Source: Mycolicibacterium llatzerense
GTDB taxonomy: Bacteria; Actinomycetota; Actinomycetes; Mycobacteriales; Mycobacteriaceae
Length of the DNA: 54,775 nt
Assembly: GCF_000878195.1 (NCBI RefSeq)
Contig: NZ_JXST01000041.1
Coordinates: 1-54,775 of the forward strand
Direction: 5' to 3'
Position numbers and translations under genes: made by a program. Below, one piece after another: positions 23,505 to 31,897 of this stretch (positions are counted from its first letter, which is position 1; each line of letters begins with the position of its first letter). A model generated the notes under the pieces. The model worked only from the letters and a program-made list of their open reading frames with translations, was not told the DNA's origin and did no database searches.

Positions 23505-25151
23505 GTGCTGTTCACGGTTTCCGACGTCACCGACGCCGTCGCTGCAGCCATCCCGGACCGCACCCTGGTCATTCAGGGCGACCGCCGGTTCACCTACGCC
23601 GAGGTCGTCGCCCGCTCCCACCGGCTCGCCGCGTACCTGCACGCGCAGGGCCTGGGCGTGCACACCGATCGCGACCAGCTGGCCGGCCATGAAGTAGGCC
23701 AGGACCTCGTCGGCATCTACGCCTACAACGGCCCCGAGTTCGTCGAGTCCCTGCTCGGCGCATTCCGGGCCCGGGTGGCGCCGTTCAACGTGAACTACCG
23801 CTACGTCAAGGCCGAGCTGCAGTACCTGCTGAACGATGCGGGCGCCTCGGCCCTGATCTACCACGCCGCGTTCGCGCCGACCCTCGCCGAAGTGCTGCCG
23901 GATCTGCCGAACCTCAAGGTGCTGATCCAGATCGCCGACAGTTCGGGCAACGAGCTGCTGCCCGGTGCCGTCGACTACGAGACCATCGTGAACGCCGACG
24001 TCCCGCCGCCGCCGGTGACGCCGTCACCCGACGATCTCTACGTGCTGTACACCGGCGGCACCACTGGCATGCCCAAGGGCGTCCTGTGGCGCCAGCACGA
24101 CATCTTCATGGCCTCGTTCGGCGGCCGGAACGCGATGACGGGCGAGCCCGCCCAGTCGGCCCAGGAGATCGTCGACCGCGCCTCGGCGGCCACCGAGATG
24201 CGCATGATGATCCTGCCGCCGCTCATGCACGGCGCCGCCCAGTGGGGCGTGATGACGGGCATCAACAACGGCCAGACCATCGTGTTCGCCAAAGACGTCG
24301 AGGGCTTCAACGCCAAGGAGATCGTCGAGACCATCGCCCGAGAGAAGATCGCGATCGCGACGGTCGTCGGTGACGCCATGGCCCGGCCGTTGGTCACCGC
24401 CATCGAAGAAGCGATGGCCGACGGCAGCCACGACCCGACCTCGCTGGTCATCATCGCCAACGGCGGCGCGCTGTTCACGCCGGCCGTGAAGGGCCGACTC
24501 GTCGCGGCACTGCCGAACGCCATGGTGATCGACGGTGTGGGTTCGTCGGAGACCGGCGCGCAGATGTCGCACGTGTCGACCAAGGCCAACGTGTCCAGCG
24601 GCACCTTCACCGCCGGTCCGGCCACCCGGATCGTCTCGGAGGACTTCTCCTCACTCCTGGCCCCCGGCCACGATGGCAACGGCTGGCTGGCCCAGGAGGG
24701 CTACGTGCCGCTGGGCTACAAGGGCGACGCGGCCAAGACGGCCAAGACGTTCCCGATGATCGACGGCATCCGGTACGCGGTGCCGGGCGACCGCGCCCGA
24801 CTGCTGGAGGGCGGCACCGTCGAGCTGCTCGGCCGCGACTCGGTGACGATCAACTCCGGTGGCGAGAAGATCTTCGCCGAAGAGGTCGAGTCCGCCATCG
24901 CATCGCACCCGGCCGTGGTCGACGTGGTCGTCGCCGGACGCCCGAGCGAGCGCTGGGGCAACGAGGTGGTCGCGGTCGTGGCGCTGGCCGACGGCGCCGA
25001 GGTCGACGCCGCCGAGCTCATCAAGCACGCCGCGGAATCGATCGCCCGCTACAAGCTGCCGAAGGCCGTCGTGTTCCGGCAGACCATCGTCCGCAGCCCC
25101 GCCGGCAAAGCCGACTACCGCTGGGCCAAGGAACAGGCACTCCAGAACTAG
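23505..25151 (+). CDS. fatty-acyl-CoA synthetase (FadD19-like)
   Basis: This 548-residue AMP-forming ligase has the P-loop YTGGTTGMPKGV, the SSETGAQ motif and the hinge/adenylate region LLGRDSVTINSGGEKIFAEEVE. The catalytic Lys is in SPAGKADYRWAK at the C-terminus. The sequence resembles M. tuberculosis FadD19, which activates steroid side-chain acids, but the neighbours are not a cholesterol locus, so the substrate is open. The GTG at 23505 follows TTAGGAGA; a frame from 23457 has no such site. Direct repeats upstream may be an operator. A long inverted repeat follows the stop. Confidence 0.9.
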   Translation: MLFTVSDVTDAVAAAIPDRTLVIQGDRRFTYAEVVARSHRLAAYLHAQGLGVHTDRDQLAGHEVGQDLVGIYAYNGPEFVESLLGAFRARVAPFNVNYRYVKAELQYLLNDAGASALIYHAAFAPTLAEVLPDLPNLKVLIQIADSSGNELLPGAVDYETIVNADVPPPPVTPSPDDLYVLYTGGTTGMPKGVLWRQHDIFMASFGGRNAMTGEPAQSAQEIVDRASAATEMRMMILPPLMHGAAQWGVMTGINNGQTIVFAKDVEGFNAKEIVETIAREKIAIATVVGDAMARPLVTAIEEAMADGSHDPTSLVIIANGGALFTPAVKGRLVAALPNAMVIDGVGSSETGAQMSHVSTKANVSSGTFTAGPATRIVSEDFSSLLAPGHDGNGWLAQEGYVPLGYKGDAAKTAKTFPMIDGIRYAVPGDRARLLEGGTVELLGRDSVTINSGGEKIFAEEVESAIASHPAVVDVVVAGRPSERWGNEVVAVVALADGAEVDAAELIKHAAESIARYKLPKAVVFRQTIVRSPAGKADYRWAKEQALQN

Positions 25152-25174
25152 GTCCCCAGACTGGGGGTAACTCC

Positions 25175-25240
25175 CTCGCGAGCAGACGTAAAACTGTCGA
25201 TTTCCCCTGGAATTTGGACAGTTTTGCGTCTGCTCGTGAG
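25175..25240. repeat. 24-bp inverted repeat, terminator or REP-like element
   Basis: Arms 25175-25198 and 25217-25240 pair with only two mismatches around an 18-base loop. The outer part (CTCGCGAGCAGACG) is repeated once more in the opposite sense at about 25630-25641. It lies between the convergent fadD and SpoIIAA-like genes, where it could stop transcription from both sides. The outward AGCAGACG core looks like a dispersed mycobacterial intergenic repeat. Confidence 0.7.
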
Positions 25241-25247
25241 GCGAACG

Positions 25248-25616
25248 CTAGCCCGCAGCCCACTCCTTGGCGCGGTCCAGTTCGTCGAGGCCGAAGATCT
25301 GGAGGTCGCCCGGGATCATCCAGGCGACAGCGTGCAGCGTGTGGGCGACCCAGGCTTTGTCGGACACCACCGCGATGCGTTTGAACGCCGAGTGGTGTTT
25401 GAACAGCGCACCGAACCCGACCTTCAGATCCTCGACCAGGCCACCCGGCCCGAAGCCCTCGTAGTCGGCGGCGATGACCTCGACGATCCTGATTTCGCCA
25501 CCGACGACGAGATCGTCCATGGTGGGCTCGAATTCACGGAAGTCGTCCCCGCTCACGCGCCCCGAAACGCGAATGCCGGTCACACCGTCGGGCATGTCTG
25601 ACAGCACTTCGATCAT
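25248..25616 (-). CDS. SpoIIAA-like (STAS-fold) protein
   Basis: This 122-residue protein of the SpoIIAA-like/STAS group begins MIEVLSDMPDGVTGIRVSGRVSGDD and ends with a helix after GDLQIFGLDELDRA. Typical members are small soluble proteins; some bind lipids or regulators, but the function of this one is unknown. The conserved HHSAFKRIAVVSDKAWV block is the family hallmark. It lies 33 bp downstream of the ECF41-like sigma gene on the same strand, with a copy of a repeat fragment in between, and could be co-transcribed with it. Confidence 0.8.
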   Translation of the reverse strand: MIEVLSDMPDGVTGIRVSGRVSGDDFREFEPTMDDLVVGGEIRIVEVIAADYEGFGPGGLVEDLKVGFGALFKHHSAFKRIAVVSDKAWVAHTLHAVAWMIPGDLQIFGLDELDRAKEWAAG

Positions 25617-25649
25617 GTTCGCCAGCCTACGTCTGCTCGCGGGGAGAGT

Positions 25650-26513
25650 TCACGCCCCGAATCGGGCGAGCGGATCGGCGGTCGCCTCGATCTTGACGAC
25701 GAGTCCGTCGCGAATCGTCAGGACCACCACAGCGAACAGCTGCCGGTTCGCGAACGCCAGCAGCACGGGTTGCCCGAGCGGGCCGGCGACCACGGTGGTG
25801 CCCGGTCCGAGGTACAGCATCAGATTCTCGGCGACCCGCTGCGGTCCGTGATTGACGATGGGCGGGATCGGCGGATCGCTGAGCACCGTGCCGACGCCCC
25901 AGACCGTCGGATCCAGCACCGCGGCCAGCGCTTGTACGTCGCCGCCGGCGCAGGCGGTGATGAATTTCTCGGTGACGAGTTGATGTTCGGTCACCTCGAC
26001 GTCGTCGGCACGTAGCTCGGTGCCTGCCACCTTGGCCCGGGCCCGACGAGCCAGTTGCCGGCAGGTGCCGACCGGTCTGCCGACAGTCTCGGCGATCGAC
26101 TCGAACGGGACACCGAACACGTCGTGCAGGATGAACGCCACGCGCTCGCCGGGACTCAATTGCCGCAGCACCCGCAGCAGGGCACCCGACACTTCGTCGT
26201 CCAGGGTGATCCGGTCCGCGGGGTCGGGCTCTGCCGACGGCAGTTCAGGAATCGCATCCTGCTCCAGATCGGTCGGTTGTTCCCGCCGTGCGCGCGCCGA
26301 GCGCACCAGGTCGAGGCACAGCCGGCCGGCGACGGTCGTCAGCCACGCGCGGACGTCCTCGATCTCGCCGGGCGTCGTGCGGGACAACCGCAGAAATGCT
26401 TCCTGCGCAACATCTTCGGCGTCGCCGACGTCACCCAGCATCTGGTACGCGAGGTTGACCAGATACGGATGGTGGTGGCGCCAGGCCGCGGTGAATCCGG
26501 TGATTTCTGTCAT
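25650..26513 (-). CDS. ECF41-like sigma factor with SnoaL-like C-terminal domain
   Basis: This 287-residue sigma factor has region 2 at about 8-75 (LAYQMLGDVGDAEDVAQEAFLRL), region 4 at about 110-165 (LSPGERVAFILHDVFGVPFESIAE) and a C-terminal SnoaL/NTF2-like domain from about 175 (KFITACAGGDVQALAAVLDP). This layout is that of the ECF41 group, which includes SigJ of M. tuberculosis and has the attached domain in place of an anti-sigma factor. ECF41 genes are typically next to NmrA-type epimerases or oxidoreductases, as here. Its own start and the divergent oxidoreductase gene share matched promoters. Confidence 0.88.
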   Translation of the reverse strand: MTEITGFTAAWRHHHPYLVNLAYQMLGDVGDAEDVAQEAFLRLSRTTPGEIEDVRAWLTTVAGRLCLDLVRSARARREQPTDLEQDAIPELPSAEPDPADRITLDDEVSGALLRVLRQLSPGERVAFILHDVFGVPFESIAETVGRPVGTCRQLARRARAKVAGTELRADDVEVTEHQLVTEKFITACAGGDVQALAAVLDPTVWGVGTVLSDPPIPPIVNHGPQRVAENLMLYLGPGTTVVAGPLGQPVLLAFANRQLFAVVVLTIRDGLVVKIEATADPLARFGA

Positions 26514-26521
26514 GAGCTATA

Positions 26522-26547
26522 GACGATTCGGTGTGCTGAAAAGTTAC
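26522..26547 (-). promoter_or_regulatory. ECF promoter for sigma gene
   Basis: On the minus strand GTAAC (26547-26543), 17 bases, then CGTC (26525-26522). The ATG follows eight bases later, so the transcript would be almost leaderless. Both elements match the divergent promoter exactly. Confidence 0.7.
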
Positions 26548-26572
26548 CGCACCACGCGCACCGCGGGCGGTC

Positions 26573-26598
26573 GTAACTTTTTCCGGCGGCGTTCCGTC
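26573..26598 (+). promoter_or_regulatory. ECF promoter for NmrA/deazaflavin operon
   Basis: GTAAC (26573-26577), 17 bases, then CGTC (26595-26598), with the ATG eight bases later. It mirrors the sigma gene's own promoter in motif, spacing and distance to the start. Confidence 0.7.
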
Positions 26599-26606
26599 CT
26601 TGGTTC

Positions 26607-27458
26607 ATGACCATTCTCATCACTGGGGCCACCGGCAACGTCGGCCGCCCACTCGTCGAACAGTTGCACGCCGCAGGCATGAAAGTCCGTGCCGTCACCC
26701 GTAATCCATCCTCGAACTTCCCGCCGGAGGTCGAGACCGTGGCATCCGTACGCGACGGCCTGGCCGGCGTCAGCGCGGTGTTCCTCAACTCCCGCGCACT
26801 CGGTCCGGACCTGGCCTGGACGGTCGAGGCCGCCAGGGACGCCGGAGCCAAACTGGTGGCACTGTCGGCCATCAACGCCGACGACGACTTCTCCCGCCAG
26901 CCGTCGAGATTCCGGGGTGACCGGAACAAGGAAGTCGAACAGCTCGCCGTCGATTCAGGACTGCCGTGGGTGAGCCTGCGGCCGGCATTGTTCGCCACCA
27001 ACTTCATCGGGATGTGGGCCGGGCAGCTGCAGGCCGGCGACGTCGTGGCCGGCCCCTACGCTGCCGCGTCCAGCGCACCGATCGTCGAAGCCGACATCGC
27101 CGCGGTCGCCGCGCATGCCCTGCTCACCGATGAACTGGACGGCCGAAAGATCCCGCTGACGGGCCCGCAATCGCTCACCAACGCCGAACTGCTGGCCGTC
27201 GTCGGCCGGGTCCTGGGCCGCGATCTTCGCTACCTGGAAATCCCGGTCGAACAGGTCCGCGAGCGCTTCGTCGCCATCGGCTTCCCTCCGGAGTTCGGCA
27301 GCGCGTACACCGCGCTGCTGGCGGAAACCGTCGACACCCCGGCACCGGTCAGCGACGAGGTCGAGCGCATCCTCGGCCGGCCGGCCCAGCCGTTCGCCGA
27401 ATGGGTGGACCGCCACCGCGGCGCCTTCAACCCGCGATTGGAGGCCAGCCATGTCTGA
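26607..27458 (+). CDS. NmrA-like NAD(P)-binding protein
   Basis: This 283-residue atypical SDR of the NmrA/HSCARG type has the dinucleotide motif TGATGNVG at 6-13 and lacks the YxxxK catalytic pair of classical SDRs. Members act as epimerase-like enzymes, quinone reductases or redox sensors. It is transcribed away from the ECF41-like sigma gene, from a promoter that matches the sigma's own, and its last eight bases overlap the next gene. It is therefore the first gene of the predicted sigma target operon. Confidence 0.87.
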   Translation: MTILITGATGNVGRPLVEQLHAAGMKVRAVTRNPSSNFPPEVETVASVRDGLAGVSAVFLNSRALGPDLAWTVEAARDAGAKLVALSAINADDDFSRQPSRFRGDRNKEVEQLAVDSGLPWVSLRPALFATNFIGMWAGQLQAGDVVAGPYAAASSAPIVEADIAAVAAHALLTDELDGRKIPLTGPQSLTNAELLAVVGRVLGRDLRYLEIPVEQVRERFVAIGFPPEFGSAYTALLAETVDTPAPVSDEVERILGRPAQPFAEWVDRHRGAFNPRLEASHV

Positions 27459-27909
27459 GCAGTCCACATCAGATCCGCGACCGCCGCGCTACCTGAAGCA
27501 GATGAACAAGGTCGTCGTCGCCGTCGGGAAGCTCGGCATCCCCGTCGGCCCCGCGATGGTGCTGACCGTGCCCGGCCGCAAGACCGGCACGCCGCGGAGC
27601 ACCCCGATGACGCCGTTCGTCGTCCACGGCGCGATGTACGCCGTGGCCGGCTACCCGGGCGCGCACTGGGCGCTCAACGCCCGTGCGGCCGGTACCGGCA
27701 CCTTGACGCGGGGTCGCAAGTCCCGGCCGGTGAAGATCACCGAGCTGACGATCGACGAAGCGCGGCCGGTACTGCGCGAGTTTCCGGTGCAGGTACCGGT
27801 CGGCGTGAAATTCGCCAAGAGCTCCGGCATGGTCGCCGAGGGCACGCCCGACGAATTCGAGTCACTGGCAGGCAGACTCGCCGTCTTCCGGTTCGACCCG
27901 CTGAGCTGA
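27451..27909 (+). CDS. deazaflavin (F420)-dependent nitroreductase-family protein
   Basis: This 152-residue protein of the Ddn/FDOR-A type has the family blocks LTVPGRKTGTPRSTPM and YPGAHWALNARAAGTGTLTRGRKSRPVK. Relatives use reduced cofactor F420 to reduce quinones, nitroimidazoles or other small molecules at the membrane face. Its start lies within the end of the NmrA-like gene (8-base overlap), so the two are coupled and both under the ECF41-type promoter. The pair suggests a response to oxidants or quinones. Confidence 0.9.
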   Translation: MSEQSTSDPRPPRYLKQMNKVVVAVGKLGIPVGPAMVLTVPGRKTGTPRSTPMTPFVVHGAMYAVAGYPGAHWALNARAAGTGTLTRGRKSRPVKITELTIDEARPVLREFPVQVPVGVKFAKSSGMVAEGTPDEFESLAGRLAVFRFDPLS

Positions 27910-27924
27910 TCGGGAATTTGGCAC

Positions 27925-28602
27925 CTAGCGGATGACACCACGTTCGCAGAGGTGCTCGGTCAGCGGCTGGACACCGACCTCGAAGTGTTCGGCCATCGCC
28001 GTCCGGGCCGCGTCGCTGTCGCCGGCCTGCAGCGCCGCGATCACCCGACGGTGGTCCCGGATCGACAGATCCGGCCAGCCCTCGAGCGTCGGGAACACCG
28101 CCTCCGGTGCGTAACGCGTTATCCCCGACATGAATTGGGTCAGCTTGGGCGAATCGGCGGCGACGTTGATCAGCCGGTGGAACTCGTGGTTGAGCCGCAC
28201 CATGCGATCGACATCGGTGTGCTGGTAGGCCTGCTCCAGCGCTTCCTGGATGCGGGTGAGCTCAGCGACCTGGTCGGCGGTGATGTGCTCGGCGGCGCGA
28301 GCCGCCAATTCGCCACCGACGAACGCCTGCACCATGGCCACGTCGGACACGTCGCGGGCGGTGACCTCGAGCACCATGAAGCCGCGTCGCGGGTGCTGCA
28401 CCAACAGCCCCTCGGCCCGCAGGTTCAGCAGTGCCTCGCGGACCGGGGTGACGCTGACACCCAGTTCGGTGGCCAGCTGGTCCAGCCGCAGGTACTCCCC
28501 CGCCGGAAACGTACCGTTGAAGATCCGCCGGCGGACGTACCGCGCCACATCGTGGGAAAGCTGTGCGGGCGCGGCGAATTCGGGTTCAGATGCGGTATTC
28601 AT
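27925..28602 (-). CDS. GntR-family (FCD domain) regulator
   Basis: This 225-residue regulator has an N-terminal winged helix (about 15-80, LRLDQLATELGVSVTPVREALLNL) and a C-terminal FCD ligand domain (metal-binding His in NHEFH and later DHRRV). FCD regulators sense acyl-CoAs or organic acids. Its gene is last in the SDR-thiolase-acyl-CoA dehydrogenase operon and its start overlaps the dehydrogenase stop by 17 bases. It is the likely controller of this beta-oxidation cluster, perhaps through the AT-rich palindrome at 31837-31849. Confidence 0.9.
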   Translation of the reverse strand: MNTASEPEFAAPAQLSHDVARYVRRRIFNGTFPAGEYLRLDQLATELGVSVTPVREALLNLRAEGLLVQHPRRGFMVLEVTARDVSDVAMVQAFVGGELAARAAEHITADQVAELTRIQEALEQAYQHTDVDRMVRLNHEFHRLINVAADSPKLTQFMSGITRYAPEAVFPTLEGWPDLSIRDHRRVIAALQAGDSDAARTAMAEHFEVGVQPLTEHLCERGVIR

Positions 28603-29779
28603 TGAGCAGGTTCTTGCTGATGATGGTCTTCTGGATTTCGCTGGTCCCCTCGCCGATCAACAGGAACGGCGCGTCTCGCATCAGGCGTTCGATCTCGTAC
28701 TCCTTGGAGTAGCCGTAGCCGCCGTGGATCCGGAAACTCTGCTGAGTGACCTCCGAGCAGAACTCGCTGGCAAGGTATTTGGCCATACCCGCCGCGACGT
28801 CGTTGCGCTCGCCCGAGTCCTTCAGCCGGGCGGCATTGACCATCATCAGATGTGCCGCTTCGACTTTGGTGGCCATCTCGGCGAGCTGGAAGGCGATGGC
28901 CTGGTGGTCGGCGATCGGCTTACCGAACGTCTCCCGCTGCTGGGCGTAGCGCACCGCCAGTTCGAAGGCCCGGATACCGACCCCGCACGCCCGCGCCGAC
29001 ACGTTGACGCGGCCGACCTCGATACCGTCCATCATCTGGAAGAAGCCTTCCCCGGGCTTGCCGCCGAGCACGTCGCCGGCGCCGGCGTGGTACCCGTCGA
29101 AGATGAGCTCGGTGGTGTCGATGCCCTTGTAGCCCAGCTTGTCGATCTTGCCCGGAATCGTCAGACCAGGTTTGACCTCACCGAAACCGGTCGGCTTCTC
29201 GACCAGGAACGCCGTCAGGTTGCGGTGCGGTTTGTCCGCTCCCTCATCGGTTTTCACCAGTGCCGCAACCAGAGTCGAGCTGCCACCATTGGTCAGCCAC
29301 ATCTTCTGGCCGGTGATGGTGTAGCCGCCATCGGCGTCACGCACGCCCCTGGTGCGGATCGCGGCGACATCGGATCCGAGTTCCGGCTCGGACATCGAGA
29401 AGGCGCCGCGCACTTCGCCGGTCGCCATCCGGGGCAGGTAGCGCTGCTTCTGCTCGTCGGTGCCGTGCTGGCGCAGCATGTAGGCGACGATGAAATGCGT
29501 GTTGATGACGCCCGAGATGCTCATCCAGCCCCGGGCCAGTTCCTCGACACACAGCGCATAGGTCAACAGCGACTCACCGAGCCCGCCGTACTCCTGCGGG
29601 ATCATCAGGCCGAACAGACCCAGGTCTTTCATCTGATCGACGATGGCCTGCGGGTAGGTGTCCGAGTGCTCCAGCTCCTGGGCAGCCGGGATGATCTCCC
29701 GGTCGACGAATTGCCGCACGGTGGCGACGATTTCGCGCTGCACCTCGGTGAGGCCGGCGGTCTGGGCCAACTTAGTCAT
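28586..29779 (-). CDS. acyl-CoA dehydrogenase
   Basis: This 397-residue FAD enzyme of the acyl-CoA dehydrogenase family has the N-terminal helical domain, the FAD-binding SMSEPELGSD and WLTNGGSS blocks, RIHGGYGYSKEY and the C-terminal EGTSEIQ motif. It introduces the alpha-beta double bond in acyl-CoA. It lies 30 bp after the thiolase gene and overlaps the GntR gene. The context is a dedicated beta-oxidation operon; the chain type is unknown. Confidence 0.92.
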   Translation of the reverse strand: MTKLAQTAGLTEVQREIVATVRQFVDREIIPAAQELEHSDTYPQAIVDQMKDLGLFGLMIPQEYGGLGESLLTYALCVEELARGWMSISGVINTHFIVAYMLRQHGTDEQKQRYLPRMATGEVRGAFSMSEPELGSDVAAIRTRGVRDADGGYTITGQKMWLTNGGSSTLVAALVKTDEGADKPHRNLTAFLVEKPTGFGEVKPGLTIPGKIDKLGYKGIDTTELIFDGYHAGAGDVLGGKPGEGFFQMMDGIEVGRVNVSARACGVGIRAFELAVRYAQQRETFGKPIADHQAIAFQLAEMATKVEAAHLMMVNAARLKDSGERNDVAAGMAKYLASEFCSEVTQQSFRIHGGYGYSKEYEIERLMRDAPFLLIGEGTSEIQKTIISKNLLNEYRI

Positions 29780-29809
29780 GCGCGATCCCGCTCCGCTTCT
29801 CGCTGTCCG

Positions 29810-31030
29810 TCATGGGGCGATCCGTTCAAACACAGCGGCCAGCCCCTGGCCGCCTCCGATGCACATGGTTTCCAGTCCATAGCGGGCATCCCGCAGGTGC
29901 AGTTCACGCGCCAGGGTCGCGAGCATCCGGCCGCCGGTCGCGCCGACGGGATGACCGAGCGAGATGCCCGACCCCCGCACATTCGTGCGCTCCCAGTCAC
30001 TGTCGGTGAACTTCCACTCCCGGGTGCAGGCCAGCGCTTGCGCGGCGAAGGCCTCGTTGAGCTCGATCAGATCGATATCGGCAAGGGCCAGACCGGCTCT
30101 GGCGAGCGCGACCTCGGTGGCCGGCACCGGGCCGATCCCCATGACGTTCGGCGCCACCCCGGCCACGCCCCACGACACCATGCGCACCAGCGGCTGCAGA
30201 CCGAGTTCGGCCGCGCGCTCCGGGGTGGTCACGACGCACATGGAGGCCGCATCGTTCTGCCCGCTGGAGTTGCCGGCGGTCACGGTGGCATCCGGATCGC
30301 TCTTGCCCAGAACGGGTTTGAGCTTGCCCAGCGCTTCGACGGTGGTGTCGGCGCGGGGATGCTCGTCGGTGTCGATCACCTGGTCGCCGGCACGCGAGCT
30401 CACCGTCACGGGCACGATCTCGTCGGCCAGCACGCCACTGCTTTGCGCCGCAATGGCTTTCTGATGCGACCGCACGGCCAGCGCGTCCTGTTCGACGCGG
30501 GAGATCGCGTACTGCCGGCGCAGGTTCTCCGCGGTTTCGAGCATTCCGCCCGGCACCGGGTAGTTCTTGCCGCCGGCGGTGGTCCGCCCGCGCGCCAGCC
30601 CGTCGTGCACCGTGATGCCGCCGCGCGAGCCACCCCAGCGCATGTCGGTGGAGTGGAACGCGACGTTGCTCATCGACTCCGCGCCACCGGCGACGACGAG
30701 ATCGTTTGCGCCGCTGGCCACTTGCAGGCAGGCCTGGATGACGGCCTGCAGCCCCGACCCGCAGCGCCGGTCGACCTGCATGCCCGGAACAGTGACGGGC
30801 AGCCCGGCATCGAGCGCCACCACCCGGCCGATCGCCGGGGCTTCGCTGGACGGGTAGCAGTGCCCGAGAATGACGTCCTGCACCGCTGCCACCGGAATCC
30901 CGGTCCGCTGCAACAGACCTTGCAGCGCCGCGACACCGAGCTCGACCGCGGTCAACGACTTGAACATGCCGCCGTACCGGCCGATGGGGGTACGCACCGG
31001 CGCGCAGATGACAGGACTGGGCGTGGTCAT
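29810..31030 (-). CDS. thiolase (acetyl-CoA acyltransferase)
   Basis: This 406-residue thiolase has the nucleophilic Cys90 in DRRCGSGLQA. The His of the GHPVGATGG block and the second active-site Cys in MCIGGGQG lie near the C-terminus. It performs the thiolytic cleavage step of beta-oxidation or the reverse condensation. Its ATG at 31030 directly abuts the stop of the SDR gene with no gap, and the acyl-CoA dehydrogenase follows 30 bp later. Confidence 0.93.
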   Translation of the reverse strand: MTTPSPVICAPVRTPIGRYGGMFKSLTAVELGVAALQGLLQRTGIPVAAVQDVILGHCYPSSEAPAIGRVVALDAGLPVTVPGMQVDRRCGSGLQAVIQACLQVASGANDLVVAGGAESMSNVAFHSTDMRWGGSRGGITVHDGLARGRTTAGGKNYPVPGGMLETAENLRRQYAISRVEQDALAVRSHQKAIAAQSSGVLADEIVPVTVSSRAGDQVIDTDEHPRADTTVEALGKLKPVLGKSDPDATVTAGNSSGQNDAASMCVVTTPERAAELGLQPLVRMVSWGVAGVAPNVMGIGPVPATEVALARAGLALADIDLIELNEAFAAQALACTREWKFTDSDWERTNVRGSGISLGHPVGATGGRMLATLARELHLRDARYGLETMCIGGGQGLAAVFERIAP

Positions 31031-31765
31031 CTAGATGTGCCGTCCCCCAGTGATTTCCAGCACGCAGCCGGTCATGTACGACGACATGTCCGACGCCAGG
31101 AACGTGACGACCGACGCCACTTCGCTGGGTTCGGCGGCCCGTCCCATCGGGATCTCCGCCAGCTTCTGGTCCCAGATCCGTTGCGGCATCGCCTCGGTCA
31201 TCGCGGAGCGGATCAGGCCCGGCTGCACGGCGTTGACCCGCACCCCGAGGTGGGCGACCTCCTTGGCAGCAGCCTTGGTCAGGCCGACGATGCCCGCCTT
31301 GGCCGCAGAGTAATTGGTCTGGCCGATCAGGCCGACCTTGCCCGAGATCGACGAAATATTGATGATGGCACCGCTTTTCGCCTCCCGCATGACGCCTGCA
31401 GCCAGCCGGGTGCCGTTCCAACAGCCCTTCAGGTGTACGTCGATGACCTGGTCGAACTGTTCCTCGGTCATCTTGCGCATGGTGGCATCGCGGGTGATGC
31501 CGGCGTTGTTGACCATGATGTCGAGGCCGCCCCATCCGACGGCAGCGTCGATCAGCGCCTGCACATCGGCAGCAGACGTCACGTCGCACTGAACAGCCTT
31601 CGCCACTTCCGAGCCGCCCAGCTTGGCCACAGCAGCTTCGGTCGCCTCGAAGTTCAGGTCACCGATCACGACGCGGGCCCCCTCGGCGATGAACCGTTCC
31701 GCGATCGCGTATCCGATGCCCTGGGCACCACCGGTGATCACTGCGATACGTCCGTCCAAAAGCAT
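31031..31765 (-). CDS. SDR, FabG-like 3-hydroxyacyl-CoA dehydrogenase
   Basis: This 244-residue classical SDR has TGGAQGIG cofactor motif, NNAG, the catalytic Ser in NISSISG and YSAAK. FabG-like members reduce or oxidise 3-oxoacyl/3-hydroxyacyl thioesters, fitting the third step of the pathway here. The ATG at 31765 has GAGGAGAAG upstream; a longer frame to 31831 lacks a site. It is the first gene of the minus-strand operon and diverges from a second acyl-CoA dehydrogenase. Confidence 0.92.
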   Translation of the reverse strand: MLLDGRIAVITGGAQGIGYAIAERFIAEGARVVIGDLNFEATEAAVAKLGGSEVAKAVQCDVTSAADVQALIDAAVGWGGLDIMVNNAGITRDATMRKMTEEQFDQVIDVHLKGCWNGTRLAAGVMREAKSGAIINISSISGKVGLIGQTNYSAAKAGIVGLTKAAAKEVAHLGVRVNAVQPGLIRSAMTEAMPQRIWDQKLAEIPMGRAAEPSEVASVVTFLASDMSSYMTGCVLEITGGRHI

Positions 31766-31836
31766 GGTCGGCTTCTCCTCTCGTCCCTCTTCATCGACTG
31801 ACCCGGCCGCGCACCCGGCAACCGGCTTCATACATA

Positions 31837-31849
31837 AAATATGATATTT
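31837..31849. promoter_or_regulatory. AT-rich palindrome, candidate GntR operator
   Basis: AAATAT-G-ATATTT is a perfect 13-base palindrome in an unusually AT-rich stretch between the divergent SDR and acyl-CoA dehydrogenase starts. Odd-centred palindromes of this size suit FCD-GntR regulators. The region may also carry the promoters. Confidence 0.5.
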
Positions 31850-31897
31850 CTTGCATCAAACCAGACGCGCTCTCGTGTTGCACAAGGAGACCCAGAC

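Noticed and set aside
28250..31801. very long plus-strand frame of 1183 codons opposite the beta-oxidation operon
   Set aside because: It mirrors well-supported minus-strand genes, as GC-rich coding DNA often does, and has no family blocks.
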